DNA of 7,773 nucleotides. Source: Gammaproteobacteria bacterium (GTDB taxonomy: Bacteria; Pseudomonadota; Gammaproteobacteria; Eutrophobiales; Eutrophobiaceae). Location: NCBI GenBank assembly GCA_003645215.1, contig QNEM01000087.1, forward strand, positions 1-7,773. The letters run 5' to 3'. The translations under genes were made by a program, and so were the position numbers. Under the pieces are notes generated by a model. The model did no database searches. It was not told where the DNA came from and saw only the letters and a list, made by a program, of their open reading frames with translations. Positions 6,638 through 7,773 of the stretch are shown one piece after another; position 1 is the first letter of the stretch, and each line of letters starts with the position of its first letter.

Positions 6638-6856
6638 ATGTCAAACAGCAACCCTGTAGAAGTTGAAGCACCTGACCCATCTAAAAACACATCAGAAATT
6701 CTTGGTCCCATGAGTGAAGAAGCAACAGTAAGAATGGATCTGCAGAATGAGAACTGTTACTGGAATGATGCAGCATTCTCACAAGGCGATCAGGTTACTG
6801 TGGATGGGAAATGCTACGAGTGTAGTTATACCAGATGGCTTGAGGTCGACGACTAG
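6638..6856 (+). CDS. Small three-cysteine hypothetical protein
   Basis: A 72-residue product. The ATG at 6638 is fixed by a perfect AGGAGG seven nucleotides upstream (6625-6630); the in-frame ATG at 6557 lacks one and lies beside the repeat. The first 38 residues are polar and acidic with no signal peptide or membrane segment. The C-terminal half, CYWNDAAFSQGDQVTV (40-55) then DGKCYEC (56-62) and RWLEV, carries C40, C59 and C62. The C-Y/W-x(4-5)-F/Y-S-x-G-x(7-9)-C spacing recalls DUF1496-like small domains, but this is a loose resemblance only. It might bind metal or form a disulfide. It faces the Nudix gene with a 22-nt gap. Confidence 0.75.
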   Translation: MSNSNPVEVEAPDPSKNTSEILGPMSEEATVRMDLQNENCYWNDAAFSQGDQVTVDGKCYECSYTRWLEVDD

Positions 6857-6878
6857 AGTCTTTAATAACAAACCAAAT

Positions 6879-7463
6879 TCAGTCTTCATCCCTGGATTCC
6901 GGCCCTGCCCGGAAATCATATCTGCCATCATCATGTTTGATGATATCACCGGTATGTAAATTAAATTTCTTATTACGCCGATCCTTAAAATAGAATTTCA
7001 GCGTCTGTTTTATTGTTGTAAATGCAATTTCGTCCCAGGGAATTTCACTCTCGGTAAATAATCTCACTTCCAGACTTTCCTCTCCTGCAGAAAAATCCAG
7101 ATCCAGCAACTGTGATCGATACATCATATAAACCTGGCCAGCATACTGAAGATTAAAGACCGCATAGAGATCCAGAACGTCCACTCTCGCATTTGCCTCT
7201 TCAAGCGTCTCTCTCAAAGCAGCCTCAAGTGAAGTTTCCTCAAGTTCCATAAACCCTGCAGGCAAGGTCCAGTAACCATATCGTGGTTTAATGGCACGTT
7301 TACACATGAGTACCTTGCCTTCATATTCAGGAATACAACCTGTCACTATATTAGGGTTTTGATAATGAATTTCTTCGCAGGAAATACAAACGTAACGTAA
7401 GCGATTGTCTCCTGCAGGAATTTTTCTGATGATTCCAGCACCGCATTGATTACAAAATTTCAT
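6879..7463 (-). CDS. Nudix hydrolase with N-terminal zinc ribbon
   Basis: Nudix enzymes hydrolyse nucleoside diphosphates linked to another moiety. The substrate cannot be told here. A zinc ribbon is formed by C4, C7, C26 and C29 (CNQCG...CISC), followed by EIHYQNP, as in Zn-ribbon Nudix proteins and NudC-like NAD diphosphatases. The Nudix box runs from G70 to A92: G70, E76, R84-E85 and E88-E89 are in place for Mg2+ binding, but the usual glycine near the end is N91. YGYWTLPAGFME just before and within the box is typical. Length is 194, with a polar C-terminal tail. The ATG overlaps the upstream cupin stop as ATGA, so the two are translationally coupled. Confidence 0.9.
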   Translation of the reverse strand: MKFCNQCGAGIIRKIPAGDNRLRYVCISCEEIHYQNPNIVTGCIPEYEGKVLMCKRAIKPRYGYWTLPAGFMELEETSLEAALRETLEEANARVDVLDLYAVFNLQYAGQVYMMYRSQLLDLDFSAGEESLEVRLFTESEIPWDEIAFTTIKQTLKFYFKDRRNKKFNLHTGDIIKHDDGRYDFRAGPESRDED

Positions 7464-7773
7464 TTTCCCTGGTTTACCCTCATATCGCCATCTTTCGTCC
7501 AGGGCGGACTCACAATCACAGCAAATACCAACGGTTCACTACCAATATTTTCGATCCACTGCAACGCCTCGGCAGGTATGACGATGCCATCACCAGCATC
7601 CACCTTATTGTCTTCATTTTCAATGAACATTCGACCATGGCCCTGCAATATATGGTAAACCTCGGTCTGTTCCAGTTTATGTTGGTAACTTTTACTGCCA
7701 ACATCCACTGTTGCCAATGCCAATGAATAAGGCAATTCAATAGCATCATTTTTTGGGTGTAATAATTCTCGTA
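7460..7773 (-). CDS. Cupin-domain protein (N-terminus beyond window)
   Basis: The frame is open to the window end; visible residues start RELLHPKNDAIELPYS. A TTG start within it (7735) would give 91 residues, but the preceding codons read as normal coding sequence, so the true start probably lies outside. This is a single small cupin barrel. Motif 1 is GSKSYQHKLEQTEVYHILQG with H and E metal ligands, and motif 2 is GDGIVIPAEALQWIEN, where glutamine stands at the usual histidine position. This suggests an altered metal site or a non-catalytic binding role. It ends SPPWTKDGDMRVNQGK, its TGA overlapping the Nudix ATG. The pairing suggests a joint metabolic role, not otherwise defined. Confidence 0.85.
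   Translation of the reverse strand, partial: RELLHPKNDAIELPYSLALATVDVGSKSYQHKLEQTEVYHILQGHGRMFIENEDNKVDAGDGIVIPAEALQWIENIGSEPLVFAVIVSPPWTKDGDMRVNQGK

Noticed and set aside
6851..6866. Bidirectional terminator between the small gene and the Nudix gene
   Set aside because: GACT-AG-AGTC gives only four base pairs with a two-base loop, and the T-run is three.
7516..7749. 77-codon minus-strand frame with an ATG over the cupin gene
   Set aside because: It is in another frame of a clear cupin domain, and its product has no recognisable features.

Overview
The window reads as chromosomal DNA of a gammaproteobacterium with moderate, AT-leaning base composition. The evidence is a RhlB-type DEAD-box helicase divergent from a trxA-rho pair, a layout characteristic of Gammaproteobacteria, and a short LptM-type lipoprotein directly upstream of lysA. 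The species cannot be named from the sequence.

Layout, left to right. Positions 1-387 hold no credible gene. They carry a hairpin-rich dispersed repeat (copy A) and two short palindromic repeats. Then comes a housekeeping block: lysA (388-1638, minus) preceded by an lptM-like lipoprotein gene (1650-1820, minus); rhlB (1960-3243, minus); and, divergent from it, trxA (3346-3672, plus) and rho (3871-5127, plus) behind a 198-nt leader. Positions 5128-5475 are non-coding and palindrome-rich. They start with an inverted copy of a 33-nt repeat also found at 304-336, so the lysA-to-rho block lies between inverted repeats.

The most notable accessory element is at 5482-6011 (minus). It has the anatomy of a solitary integron gene cassette: an AT-rich gene for a four-helix membrane protein, whose last codons lie inside a 60-bp attC-like site, and a cassette start (G/TTATAT) complementary to that site's R'' box (ATATAAC). 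No integrase is visible. Just upstream, a 47-codon ORF with a good ribosome binding site contains a second attC-like hairpin and ends in an ATGA overlap with the membrane-protein start.

Positions 6143-6637 hold no confident gene. They carry repeat copy B, related to copy A. Both copies contain plus-strand stem-loops with GGA in the loop. Copy A differs from B chiefly by two extra modules of about 47 and 50 nt, each holding two such hairpins. This resembles the layout of CsrB/RsmY-type decoy RNAs, but it may simply be a dispersed repeat family.

The right end has a small three-cysteine protein gene (6638-6856, plus) convergent with a Zn-ribbon Nudix hydrolase (6879-7463, minus). The Nudix gene overlaps by ATGA an upstream cupin gene that runs off the window end.

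Functionally, the core genes cover lysine/diaminopimelate biosynthesis, LPS-translocon assembly, RNA remodelling, thiol redox and transcription termination. The accessory tracts are independent of them.
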